The translations under genes and the position numbers were made by a program. Source: Marinicrinis sediminis (lineage in GTDB: Bacteria > Bacillota > Bacilli > Paenibacillales > KCTC-33676). From it: a stretch of 64,000 nucleotides of DNA. The notes beneath the pieces were generated by a model, which searched no databases, had not been told where the DNA came from, and saw nothing but the letters and a program-made list of their open reading frames with translations. Where the stretch lies: positions 248,001-312,000 of the forward strand of contig NZ_JBHUMM010000010.1 in assembly GCF_042685085.1 (NCBI RefSeq). The letters run 5' to 3'. Positions 25,471 to 34,585 of the stretch are shown piece after piece (within the stretch, counting starts at the first letter, position 1; the number at the start of each line of letters is the position of its first letter).

Positions 25471-26859
25471 ATGAGATCAAGAAAGTGGCTCACGTTTTTA
25501 ACATGGGTATTGCTCAGTTTTACGCTAGTGGTTACAGGCTGCACGAACCAGGCCAACAATGGAAACCAGCAAGCAAGCAACAACGAAACAACCTCTGGCG
25601 AGAATGGCACAGAGACGGAAAAGCCGCAGGAGGACGTCACGATTAAGCTTGGGTTTTATTCCGGAGGCAAATCTGACGAGAAGATGAAGGAACTCATTGA
25701 TAAATTCATGGAAAAGCATCCTCATATTACGGTCGAAACACAGAGCGCGCCGTATGGCCAGTTCTTTCAGAAGCTGGATACGCAGATCGCTGCCAACAAT
25801 GCACCTGATGTTTGGCTGTCTGACGGCGTTTTCGTGATGAAGTATGCCCAGCGCGGGGCAGTCAAGGACTTGACGGACTGGATTGAGAAAGACTTGAACA
25901 AGGATGAATATTATGGCCTTGATTTTAATAAAGACGCGGATGGCCGCTACTGGGCAATCCCGCAAGGGATTCAGATCGGCGTGCTCTTCTATAACAAGGA
26001 GCTGTTCGACCAGGCTGGCGTTGCTTATCCCGATGAGAATATGACCTGGGAAGACCTGAAGGAAACCGCGGCGAAGCTTACACTGGATTCGAGCGGGAAC
26101 ACAGCGGATGCATCAGGATTTGATGCGAAGAACGTGCAGCAGTTTGGCTTGACCTTCTTCAGTATTACAGAGGGATGGTTCTCGGTCCTGAAGTCTTACG
26201 GGGGCGGTGTACTCGATGAGAGTGGCATGAAATCAGTCGTCAACTCCCCAGAGAACAAGCAGGCGATGGAATGGATTGTGGATGGCATGAACCGGGGCGT
26301 ATTAACCGATCCCTTGGATCTGAAAGGCTTCCAAAGTTCGATGGCCGTATTCCCGAGTGGTTCGGCTGCCATGCGTATTGGCATCTATGCCCGTGTACTT
26401 GCCGCGAATGAAGCGGGGCTGGATTATGACGTGACGGTGCTGCCAAAAGGACCGGATGGCAAGCGATTCGCACCGGTTATTGCGAATTCCTGGGTTATCA
26501 ACAACAAGGTTGACGGAGCCCAGGCAGAGGCGGCTTGGGAGTGGATCAAATACTGGGCGACCGAGGATGAGGTTCAACGAGAATGGGCTACGCTGGGTGA
26601 AGCGGTACCTGTGAAGAAATCTGTTGCCAACTCCGAGGTTTTCCTGGGTGCAAGTGAAAAGCCGGCCAATCGCCAGGCGTTTCTGGACAGCTTCGAGTTT
26701 GCCGGCACGCTCGATGCGAATGCGGTCTGGGAAGAATGGGTCTCCAAATTCAATGAGAACGCCAATCGGGCTTTTTTGAATGATGTAAGCATCGATGAAA
26801 TGCTGGAAAATGCCGATCAGGAAGTACAAAAAGTGCTGGATAACTTCTACAAGAACTGA
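25471..26859 (+). CDS. Sugar ABC transporter substrate-binding lipoprotein
   Basis: A 462-residue family 1 extracellular solute-binding protein. The lipobox VTGC puts the lipidated Cys at residue 24, followed by an Asn/Gln-rich linker and the two-lobed binding fold (TIKLGFYSGG, DVWLSDGVF, GRYWAIPQGIQIGVLFYNKELF). It captures an oligosaccharide outside the cell for the two permeases that follow. The downstream genes indicate an amino-sugar ligand such as chito-oligosaccharide. No ATPase gene is in this operon; in Gram-positives a shared MsmX-type ATPase usually serves such importers. Confidence 0.92.
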   Translation: MRSRKWLTFLTWVLLSFTLVVTGCTNQANNGNQQASNNETTSGENGTETEKPQEDVTIKLGFYSGGKSDEKMKELIDKFMEKHPHITVETQSAPYGQFFQKLDTQIAANNAPDVWLSDGVFVMKYAQRGAVKDLTDWIEKDLNKDEYYGLDFNKDADGRYWAIPQGIQIGVLFYNKELFDQAGVAYPDENMTWEDLKETAAKLTLDSSGNTADASGFDAKNVQQFGLTFFSITEGWFSVLKSYGGGVLDESGMKSVVNSPENKQAMEWIVDGMNRGVLTDPLDLKGFQSSMAVFPSGSAAMRIGIYARVLAANEAGLDYDVTVLPKGPDGKRFAPVIANSWVINNKVDGAQAEAAWEWIKYWATEDEVQREWATLGEAVPVKKSVANSEVFLGASEKPANRQAFLDSFEFAGTLDANAVWEEWVSKFNENANRAFLNDVSIDEMLENADQEVQKVLDNFYKN

Positions 26860-26900
26860 CGACAACATCTATCAAGCAACCGGTAAAGGCGGGATTGTCT

Positions 26901-27857
26901 ATGAATCACTCCGTTCCACATAAACGTGCGACGAGAGGGAACATGCCGATCCGAAAACAAAAATGGCTCAACAGTGAGGGGAGATGGGGGCTGTTGCTGG
27001 TCTCCCCTTACTTGATCCACTTTATTGTGTTTTTGGTCGGACCCTTGATCGCCTCTCTCTATTTCAGTTTTACGAAGTACGATATGCTCAATCCCCCCGA
27101 ATGGACGGGACTGGATAATTATCAGACGATGTTCTCGGAGCCTCTCTTCTGGAAGTCACTCTGGAATACGATCTATTTCGCGATCTTGTTTGTACCGACA
27201 CAGGCGTTTCTCGCGCTTATCCTGGCGGTAGCGCTCAATCAAAAGCTCAAGGCGCTGAAGCTCATTCGAATGGCGCATTTTATCCCGGTGATTTCATCGT
27301 GGACGGTAATCTTGTTTGTCGCAGATGCCATTTTCAATCCGCGATTTGGCATGGCGAATTCACTGCTGAACAAGCTGGGCTTCAGTCCCCAGCTGTGGCT
27401 GAATGACGAAAATCTCGTGATCCCTTTACTGGTACTGATTGCCGTATGGAAAGGGATCGGTTACATCATGATTATTTACCTGGCTGGCCTGCAAAATGTC
27501 CCAAGTGATTTGTATGAGGCCGCAGAGATTGATGGCGCGGGCGTCCTTCGCAAATTTCGATCGATTACCCTTCCATTGATCTCTCCGACGACCTTTCTCG
27601 TTCTGGTGCTGAGTACGATTACGACCTTCCAGGCCTTTGAGCAGATTTATGTGCTTACGGGTGGAACGGCCGGTGTGACGGCAGCTGGAGGTCCTGACAA
27701 TGCGAGTCTCGTGCTGATGCTGTATCTGTATCGGGAAGGTTTCTCCTTCATGCATATGGGCTATGCATCCGCAATTGCCTGGGTGCTGTTCATGATTTTG
27801 TTCACCCTCACGCTCATACAACTGACCATTCAGAAAAGATGGGTGCATTATGAGTAA
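26901..27857 (+). CDS. Sugar ABC transporter permease (MalF type)
   Basis: A 318-residue protein with six membrane helices and the ATPase-contacting EAA loop EAAEIDGAGVLRKFRSITLP. It pairs with the next gene to form the membrane channel of the importer. The ATG at 26901 follows AAAGGCGGG; a TTG two codons earlier and an internal ATG at 26943 are alternatives. Confidence 0.92.
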   Translation: MNHSVPHKRATRGNMPIRKQKWLNSEGRWGLLLVSPYLIHFIVFLVGPLIASLYFSFTKYDMLNPPEWTGLDNYQTMFSEPLFWKSLWNTIYFAILFVPTQAFLALILAVALNQKLKALKLIRMAHFIPVISSWTVILFVADAIFNPRFGMANSLLNKLGFSPQLWLNDENLVIPLLVLIAVWKGIGYIMIIYLAGLQNVPSDLYEAAEIDGAGVLRKFRSITLPLISPTTFLVLVLSTITTFQAFEQIYVLTGGTAGVTAAGGPDNASLVLMLYLYREGFSFMHMGYASAIAWVLFMILFTLTLIQLTIQKRWVHYE

Positions 27858-27902
27858 GACTCGATTCGTCTAGACGCCGGGACAGTTGGAAAGGAGACCG
27901 CC

Positions 27903-28727
27903 ATGAAATCGAAAATCATATTTAAAATACTCGGATACGTCACGATTATCATCAGTTCCCTGATCATGATCGTGCCCTTCGTATCGGCCTTGATGAATTC
28001 ACTCAAAACATACAAGGAATACACGGCTGTACCTCCCGTGTGGATACCAGACGTGTTTCAGTGGAGCAATTATTCCGAAGTGTTCAAGCTGGGGAACTTC
28101 AGTATTTTCACCATGAACAGTTTTACCGTGACGATTCTCTCTGTGGTAGGTGCTCTGCTCTCGTCATCCATGGTGGGGTTTGCTTTTGCCAGACTGCGCT
28201 TTCCGTTTAAACATGCACTATTTGTCATGGTGCTCGGCACGATGATGATTCCGCCCATCGTCATTATCATCCCGCACTTTATTATCTTCGACAAACTGCA
28301 TATGCTGGATACGCTAACACCGCTTTGGGTGATGGAATGGCTCGCTCAGCCGTTCGGTATCTTCCTGATGCGTCAGGCATTTCTGAGCATACCGGGTGAG
28401 TATGAAGAGTCTGCCAAGATGGAAGGCTGCAATCCGTTCCAGATTTATTTGAGAATTTATATGCCCATGGCAAAGCCAACGCTAGCCACACTGGCTATCT
28501 TTACCTTTATGACCAAGTGGAACGAAATCTTGGCCCCGGTTATTTATTTGACCTCGGAAGATAAATTTACCCTGCCAATCGGTATCCTGTCGCTGGGCGG
28601 ACAATGGTTCGGCAATGAGCAGTATATGGTTGCAGCGGCCTTGATGAGTCTGGTGCCGATCATGATCGTATTTATGTTCGCTGAGAAATATTTTGTTCAA
28701 AATCACTCCTCATCCGGCATCAAGTAA
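27903..28727 (+). CDS. Sugar ABC transporter permease (MalG type)
   Basis: A 274-residue protein with six membrane helices and the EAA loop EESAKMEGCNPFQIYLRIYMP. It is the second permease half, preceded by GGAAAGGAG and located 45 bases after the MalF-type gene. The extracytoplasmic and membrane parts match the carbohydrate uptake CUT1 family. Confidence 0.92.
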   Translation: MKSKIIFKILGYVTIIISSLIMIVPFVSALMNSLKTYKEYTAVPPVWIPDVFQWSNYSEVFKLGNFSIFTMNSFTVTILSVVGALLSSSMVGFAFARLRFPFKHALFVMVLGTMMIPPIVIIIPHFIIFDKLHMLDTLTPLWVMEWLAQPFGIFLMRQAFLSIPGEYEESAKMEGCNPFQIYLRIYMPMAKPTLATLAIFTFMTKWNEILAPVIYLTSEDKFTLPIGILSLGGQWFGNEQYMVAAALMSLVPIMIVFMFAEKYFVQNHSSSGIK

Positions 28728-28765
28728 GAAGCCGTGAAATGACAGAACGATGGAGGCAACAGTGA

Positions 28766-30688
28766 ATGGACATTCATCTGAAAGGAGATCTCGAAGCAGT
28801 CTCTGAGGGAATCAGGCCTTTTGCCCATTATTACGGTTTGAACATTGAAACGGGTGCCGTGTGTGACATGGCGTCATTCTGGCACATCAGGGTGCAGCAA
28901 TCCGAACAGGCAAAGATTGTCGTATCCCTGCAAAGCGGAACAGGTTTCATTCAGTATCAGCAGCCTGTCCATTTCTACCGGGCGTTGGGCCTGTTCGTGG
29001 AGCAAGCGCGTTCCCGAGATTCTTTTCAACTTCACGAGACGATTTATTTGGACAGGATCGGCGTGATGCTGGATTGTTCGCGCAACGCTGTGATTCGAAC
29101 GGACAGGGTGCAAACCGTACTGGTGACGATGGCTGCCATGGGATTGAATACGCTAATGCTCTATACCGAGGATACGTATGAGATCCAGGAGGACCCGTAT
29201 TTTGGCTATATGCGTGGTCGCTACAGCAGAGAAGAGATTCGGGAGCTGGACCGTTTCGCACAGTCGCTCGGCATTGAGCTGATCCCGTGTATACAGACAC
29301 TGGCTCATCTGGCGACGTATTTGAGATGGGATACCGCGCAAGAGGTGAAGGATACAGCAGATATCTTAATGGTTGGAGCAGAGCAGACGTATGCGTGGAT
29401 CGAGAAGCGACTGGCTGCATGCGCCGAGATGTTCAGCAGCCGACGCATTCATATCGGCATGGATGAAGCGCACTGGATCGGACGCGGCCGGTATTTGGAT
29501 CAGCATGGATTCGCTCCCAGCTCTGAGCTGATGACACGACACCTGCAGCGCGTGCTGGACTTGACGGAATCATACGGAATGGAGCCCATGATGTGGAGCG
29601 ATATGTATTTTCGCATGGCCTCGCCCACTGGCGACTATTATGACCGGTCGGTAGCGATGACCTCCGCGAATGCTGCGAATGTACCAAGCAAAGTGAGACT
29701 CGTATATTGGGACTACTATCATGAGAATCCGGCGTGCTATATCCATTATTTGCAGCAGCATGCCCAATTAGGCAGTGAGCCGATTTTTGCGGGCGGCATT
29801 TGGACCTTTAATGGTATCGGCGTCCATTATCCGAAGACCTTTCGCACAACGGAAGCGGCGATGCAGGCATGTAAGCAGCAGGGAATCCGCGAAGCGTTTG
29901 TTACGTTGTGGGGGGATGACGGGGCCGAGACGAACCTGCTGCAAGGTTTGCTGGGCTTGCAGCTGTATGCCGAGCATGGTTATGCGAATCAGGTAGCGAG
30001 GGACCGATTGGAAGCGAGATTTCAATGGTGTACAGGTGCAGAGATGCAATCGTTCATGGAGCTCGGTACGCTGGATGTGCCGCCAGGCGTGCATGTGCCA
30101 GACCCGGATCATGGAGGCTGGCTGGAGCCGGAGAATCCGTCCAAGTATGCGTTATGGCAAGACCCGCTGCTGGGCCTGTTCGACAAGCATGTAGAGGAAT
30201 CGGGACTGGACACATATTATGCCGGACTGGCAGACCGTCTTCATGCAGCAGGCACCAGGGCCGGAGATTGGTCCTTTCTGTTGAAGGTCCCGGAATCGAT
30301 ATGCCGGGTACTGAGTGTAAAAAGTGAATTCGGTGTGAGACTGCGAACGGCGTACATGAAGCTGGAACGTGAACAGCTGAATCGATTGGCGAATGAGACC
30401 TTGCCCCTGCTCATCGACCTGCTGGATCAATTGAGAGAGCATCACTATACGGAGTGGATGCACTGCAATAAGCCATTTGGCTGGGAAGTGCTGGATCTTC
30501 GGTATGGCGGCCTGCGTGCCCGTCTGGAGACAACAGGGAAACGCGTCAATGCATGGTTGCAGGGCAAGGTGGACAGCCTGCCAGAGCTGGATGAGAAACG
30601 ACTCCGATATCCCTCTGCATCGAACGCGGATGCCCGTTATGTGCGGTGCAACCAATATCGGCACATCGTCACGGCGAATGTTCTGTAG
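28766..30688 (+). CDS. Cytoplasmic beta-N-acetylhexosaminidase, glycoside hydrolase family 20
   Basis: A 640-residue protein without signal peptide. An N-terminal GH20b-like domain (about 1-90) precedes the catalytic TIM barrel, which carries HIGMDEAHWIGRGRY with the catalytic pair Asp233-Glu234. This block resembles the cytoplasmic GH20C type rather than secreted GGDE-type hexosaminidases. It would remove terminal GlcNAc or GalNAc from imported oligosaccharides, fitting the transporter upstream and NagA downstream. A C-terminal helical region (about 480-640) has no motif I recognise. GGAGG lies upstream of the ATG. Confidence 0.85.
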   Translation: MDIHLKGDLEAVSEGIRPFAHYYGLNIETGAVCDMASFWHIRVQQSEQAKIVVSLQSGTGFIQYQQPVHFYRALGLFVEQARSRDSFQLHETIYLDRIGVMLDCSRNAVIRTDRVQTVLVTMAAMGLNTLMLYTEDTYEIQEDPYFGYMRGRYSREEIRELDRFAQSLGIELIPCIQTLAHLATYLRWDTAQEVKDTADILMVGAEQTYAWIEKRLAACAEMFSSRRIHIGMDEAHWIGRGRYLDQHGFAPSSELMTRHLQRVLDLTESYGMEPMMWSDMYFRMASPTGDYYDRSVAMTSANAANVPSKVRLVYWDYYHENPACYIHYLQQHAQLGSEPIFAGGIWTFNGIGVHYPKTFRTTEAAMQACKQQGIREAFVTLWGDDGAETNLLQGLLGLQLYAEHGYANQVARDRLEARFQWCTGAEMQSFMELGTLDVPPGVHVPDPDHGGWLEPENPSKYALWQDPLLGLFDKHVEESGLDTYYAGLADRLHAAGTRAGDWSFLLKVPESICRVLSVKSEFGVRLRTAYMKLEREQLNRLANETLPLLIDLLDQLREHHYTEWMHCNKPFGWEVLDLRYGGLRARLETTGKRVNAWLQGKVDSLPELDEKRLRYPSASNADARYVRCNQYRHIVTANVL

Positions 30689-30744
30689 GGTTCCTGTGAA
30701 TCCAACGAGCGAAAGGATAAGAAAGAAAGGGAGTGAATACAACG

Positions 30745-31602
30745 ATGAAAATTGCGGCATTTAGCGGCTTACTGATGGATTATAGTATGCATGAGGCCAT
30801 GGACATCACCCGTCGTATGGGTCTGGACGGGATCGAAATTGCCTGCAGGGAGCCACATTTATCAGCAGACACGTCCCTGCAGCGAGTGAAGGAGATCAGA
30901 AGGCTGGCCGACGAGCATCAGCTTGGTATTTCGGCGTTGGCAGGGTATATGGGCTGGTTTTCGACGTCGAGTGATGACGATTGTGAGCGCGCTTTCGACG
31001 AATGCAAGCGAATGATGGAAAGAGCCGACATACTGGGAACAAACCTCATTCGCGTCTTTCAGGGAGGTCCCAATGCTTTTTTAGCCGCCCCCTATCATTA
31101 CGAGAAAGCAGCGCATTGGCTTCGACGCTGTGCGGAAGAAGCTGACAAGCTCGACAAGAAGATTGCGCTGGAAATTCATAATCAAAGTCTGATCGAGGAT
31201 GTGGAGAGTGCCTTAAAGCTGATTCAGCTCGTGGATCATCCGCGCATCGGCCTGATTCATGATGCCGGAAACATGTACGTTTCCGATTCGGATTACGGGG
31301 CCGATTCCATCTATGCGTTGCAGGAGCATCTGTTCCATGTGCATGTCAAGGATGAGCGGCGGATTGACGAAGTAGGAGGTCCATCTACCTTTACAAATCG
31401 CACCAAACACGGAGAGGAAGCGTTTAGACAATGTCTGCTTGGAGACGGTGAGGTCAATCATCAACCGATTTTCCATGCGCTTCAGAAGATTGGATACGAC
31501 GGTTGGATTACACTGGAGTGCTTTTCAGCAGAGCCGCCGGAAGAACGCCTTCGTCATGATCTTCAGGTCGTGAGGAAGCTGCTGGCCGCCACGTCCACCT
31601 GA
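30745..31602 (+). CDS. Sugar phosphate isomerase/epimerase family protein (xylose-isomerase-like TIM barrel)
   Basis: A 285-residue TIM-barrel protein of the AP-endonuclease-2/xylose isomerase-like superfamily. Candidate metal ligands are visible in ALEIHN, LIHDAGN, HVHVKDE and TLECF. Members isomerise or epimerise sugars, and several act on 3-keto sugars made by Gfo/Idh/MocA dehydrogenases; two such dehydrogenases follow directly in this operon. The substrate is unknown. The ATG at 30745 is preferred; a GTG at 30733 overlaps the ribosome site GGGAG. Confidence 0.85.
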   Translation: MKIAAFSGLLMDYSMHEAMDITRRMGLDGIEIACREPHLSADTSLQRVKEIRRLADEHQLGISALAGYMGWFSTSSDDDCERAFDECKRMMERADILGTNLIRVFQGGPNAFLAAPYHYEKAAHWLRRCAEEADKLDKKIALEIHNQSLIEDVESALKLIQLVDHPRIGLIHDAGNMYVSDSDYGADSIYALQEHLFHVHVKDERRIDEVGGPSTFTNRTKHGEEAFRQCLLGDGEVNHQPIFHALQKIGYDGWITLECFSAEPPEERLRHDLQVVRKLLAATST

Positions 31603-31677
31603 ACAGTCTATATGTATCAAGTAGTCCGTACAATCTCGTCTTATCAGCACGTCACCATTCGTCAGGAGGTTTGCAGG

Positions 31678-32742
31678 ATGAATAAACGCACCTTTGCGAT
31701 CATCGGCTGCCAGCATGCGCATATTTCTATTTTTATTGAAGAAATGCTGGCGCTGGGTCATGTGTGCAAGGGCATATATGAAAGAGAAAACCATCGTCTC
31801 GCTGAGCAGATAGCCAGGAAATACGATCTTCCCATCGTCGCTTCACTGGAGGAATTGGAGCAGGAGTCGATCGATCTGATTGGCTGTGCCGCCATTAACA
31901 ATGAGAAGATTGACATCATGGAGTGGTGTGAGCAATTCGGAAAACCGATCATGATTGACAAGCCGGCTGTCACGAATCGGGACGGTCTGAAGCGGTTGTC
32001 TGCGCTCATTAGCCGCAATCAGCTAGAGATCGGGATGCTGCTTACGGAGCGCTACCGCCCATCTGTTTCAACATTGAAACGACGCATAGCGGAAGGCAGG
32101 TACGGAACGATCGTTCATATTTCGATGCGAAAGCCACACATGCTGAGACCGGAAGACCGTCCGGACTGGCATTTCTCGAAAGAGCAGTCTGGCGGCATTA
32201 TCAACGATTTATTTGTGCATGACATCGATTTGCTGCGATGGCTGCTGGCAGATGAGATTTGCGAGATGCAGGCATTTAGATCCAAGCGCATTCTGCCTGA
32301 GTATCCTGATTTCTATGATGCAGCAGGCTTGCAAATCAAGATGCAAGGAGGCGGCACCGCCCAACTGTATGCGGACTGGCATACACCCGAAAGCTGCTGG
32401 ACGTACGGTGACGGACGCATCTTTGTCACAGGCACAGAAGGGACGGCTGAGCTGCGCCTTTCTGGTGATCCCCTGAGGGCTCCCCTGGGGGCTCCCGTGG
32501 AGGCGTCCACCACCCTGGGACAGGAAGCGATGTTCGAGATGACCCATACAAAGTCATGGCATCAGGTTGAGATTGAGGCAGAACCCTCTACCCTGACAAA
32601 GGATTATCTGGCGCGTCTGGACGGTCGTGTGTGTTCACATACGATTACAGCAGCGGATATTTACCTGGCGTCCAAAGCAACGGTCGAGGCGGATGAGGGT
32701 GCGATTGTGATCCATTCGACAGGTGTATCAGCCAGATCATAA
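31678..32742 (+). CDS. Gfo/Idh/MocA family sugar dehydrogenase
   Basis: A 354-residue oxidoreductase. An N-terminal Rossmann domain starts FAIIGCQHAHIS, where the usual second glycine is replaced. The catalytic lysine lies in DKP instead of the common EKP, and the C-terminal domain has GGIINDLFVHDIDLL with the conserved His. It is expected to oxidise or reduce a sugar hydroxyl with NAD(P). The start at 31678 follows CAGGAGG; the frame upstream has no ribosome site. It lies between the isomerase-like gene and the dehydrogenase-NagB fusion. Confidence 0.85.
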   Translation: MNKRTFAIIGCQHAHISIFIEEMLALGHVCKGIYERENHRLAEQIARKYDLPIVASLEELEQESIDLIGCAAINNEKIDIMEWCEQFGKPIMIDKPAVTNRDGLKRLSALISRNQLEIGMLLTERYRPSVSTLKRRIAEGRYGTIVHISMRKPHMLRPEDRPDWHFSKEQSGGIINDLFVHDIDLLRWLLADEICEMQAFRSKRILPEYPDFYDAAGLQIKMQGGGTAQLYADWHTPESCWTYGDGRIFVTGTEGTAELRLSGDPLRAPLGAPVEASTTLGQEAMFEMTHTKSWHQVEIEAEPSTLTKDYLARLDGRVCSHTITAADIYLASKATVEADEGAIVIHSTGVSARS

Positions 32743-32764
32743 ATGGCCAGACAGGATATAAAAA

Positions 32765-32791
32765 CAGAGGAAATAGAGGAAACAGAGGGAG
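32765..32791 (+). repeat. Three tandem purine-rich 9-mers before the fusion gene
   Basis: CAGAGGAAA, TAGAGGAAA and CAGAGGGAG follow each other directly. Each contains a ribosome-site-like GAGG; only the last is at normal distance from the ATG at 32801. Confidence 0.5.
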
Positions 32792-32800
32792 TGGAAACCT

Positions 32801-34585
32801 ATGAAGGGGAAACCATCGATCGTTCGATTTGCGATCATCGGCTGTGGGATTATTGCAGATATTCATGCAAAGGGCATCCAGGAGACCGCCGAGGCTGAAC
32901 TGACGGCATTATATGACAAGCAGCCAGAGAAGGCGATCCGCTTTGCCGAGGAGTACGGGGGCAAAGTCTATCACACGATGGAGGATCTGCTGGCTGCAGA
33001 GGATATCGATGTCGTCTGTATTTGTACCCCGAGCGGTCAACACCCGGAACAGACCATACAGTCGGCCCGGGCGGGCAAGCATGTGCTGGTGGAAAAGCCC
33101 ATGGCGATTCATCTGCCCGATGTGGAGCGTATGATTGAAAGCTGTAAACGAGCAGGAGTCTGGCTGTCTACGGTTTTTCCGAGGCGAATGTCTCCGCAGG
33201 CCCAGTTTGCCAGAGAAGTGATTCAATCCGGCCGTTTGGGCAAGCTGAGTCTCTGTTCAGCCTACGTCAAATTGTATCGGGACCAGGTGTACTACGACAG
33301 TGCCGGCTGGAGAGGAACTTGGGAAATGGACGGCGGCGGAGCCATGATGAACCAGGGGATTCATACCGTAGACCTGTTGCAGTGGCTCGCGGGCAATGTG
33401 ACGACGGTTACGGGCAAGGCGCGGGCAGTGCTGAGGGATATCGAAGTGGAGGATACGGTGCTCTCTTCCCTGCAATATGAGAGCGGAGCACTGGGCATGC
33501 TGGAGATCACCACCACTGCCTATCAGGGAAAGGGACAACGGCTGGAGATTCATGGTGAAAAAGGCACACTCGTCATCGAAGAAGATGATATTATCAGTCT
33601 TCACATTGAAGGGGAAGAAGTTGAATGCCCGAAATTTGCGGCATTTCGCGTCATACCGGACGGCCATCGCATGCAGATCCAGGATATGGCCCGCGCTGTG
33701 CTGGAGCAGCGGCCTCCGATCGTAACAGGTGAGGATGGCAGACATTCGCTGGAGATTATTCTGCGTACCTATCAATCATCCAGAACGGGACAGGAAATCA
33801 GACTGGCTTCAGACAAGCCGATTGTGCAGACAGCGGCAGATCACTTGCGGATTCAGGTTTATCCGACCCGGGAGGAGATGGGGTTGTCAGCAGCACGGGA
33901 AGCAGCGGATGTACTGCGTCAACTGCTCCGCGAACAGGAACGGGTACGGGTTGTGTTTGCCGCTGCTCCTTCCCAGCTTGCTTTCCTGCAAGCCCTGAAG
34001 AGGGAGCCTCACATAGACTGGAGCCGGGTTACGGTCTTTCATATGGATGAATACGTCGGATTGCCTGCAACCGCATCCTCGTCCTTCAGCCAGTTCTTGC
34101 AGGAGCAGATTTGGGAGGATGTTCGGCCCGGAGAGGTTCATGTCATCGATGGCTGCAACGATCCGGATGAGGAATGTGCCCGTTACAGCCGCTTGATTAA
34201 CGCTGCGCCCATTGATCTGATTTGTCTGGGCATTGGGGAAAATGGTCATATTGCCTTCAATGATCCGCCTGTAGCAGATTTCAAAGACCCGATGATCATG
34301 AAGAAAGTAGAGCTGGATGAAGCCTGCCGTCAACAGCAAGTGAATGATGGCTGTTTTGACAAGCTGGATGAGGTGCCCCGCTATGCCCTAACCCTTACCG
34401 TTCCGACCATGATGTCCGGTGGCAGGCTGTTTTGTATCGTTCCCGGGGAGCGCAAGCATGCCGCTGTTCGCCGTATGCTGACCAGAGCCATCTCTACAGC
34501 CTGTCCGGCTACGATCTTGCGCCGTCACCCCAACTGCACCTTGTATGCTGATCAGGCGGCCTACAGTGGGATAGCGGATGTATAG
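32801..34585 (+). CDS. Fusion: Gfo/Idh/MocA dehydrogenase plus NagB-like glucosamine-6-phosphate deaminase
   Basis: A 594-residue two-domain protein. Residues 1-335 form a complete Gfo/Idh/MocA dehydrogenase: GCGIIAD Rossmann loop (14-20), EKP with the catalytic Lys (98-100) and GGGAMMNQGIHTVDL (178-192, His188). Residues about 345-594 form a NagB-type deaminase/isomerase with HMDEYVGLP (414-422) and GIGENGHIAFNDP (477-489). Compared with E. coli NagB the Asp141 position is Asn481 and the Glu148 position is Asp488, while the catalytic His is kept. No frameshift or stop lies between the domains, so this is one polypeptide. It overlaps nagA by eight bases. The likely job is linked oxidation and deamination of an amino sugar, but this is inferred. 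Confidence 0.9.
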   Translation: MKGKPSIVRFAIIGCGIIADIHAKGIQETAEAELTALYDKQPEKAIRFAEEYGGKVYHTMEDLLAAEDIDVVCICTPSGQHPEQTIQSARAGKHVLVEKPMAIHLPDVERMIESCKRAGVWLSTVFPRRMSPQAQFAREVIQSGRLGKLSLCSAYVKLYRDQVYYDSAGWRGTWEMDGGGAMMNQGIHTVDLLQWLAGNVTTVTGKARAVLRDIEVEDTVLSSLQYESGALGMLEITTTAYQGKGQRLEIHGEKGTLVIEEDDIISLHIEGEEVECPKFAAFRVIPDGHRMQIQDMARAVLEQRPPIVTGEDGRHSLEIILRTYQSSRTGQEIRLASDKPIVQTAADHLRIQVYPTREEMGLSAAREAADVLRQLLREQERVRVVFAAAPSQLAFLQALKREPHIDWSRVTVFHMDEYVGLPATASSSFSQFLQEQIWEDVRPGEVHVIDGCNDPDEECARYSRLINAAPIDLICLGIGENGHIAFNDPPVADFKDPMIMKKVELDEACRQQQVNDGCFDKLDEVPRYALTLTVPTMMSGGRLFCIVPGERKHAAVRRMLTRAISTACPATILRRHPNCTLYADQAAYSGIADV

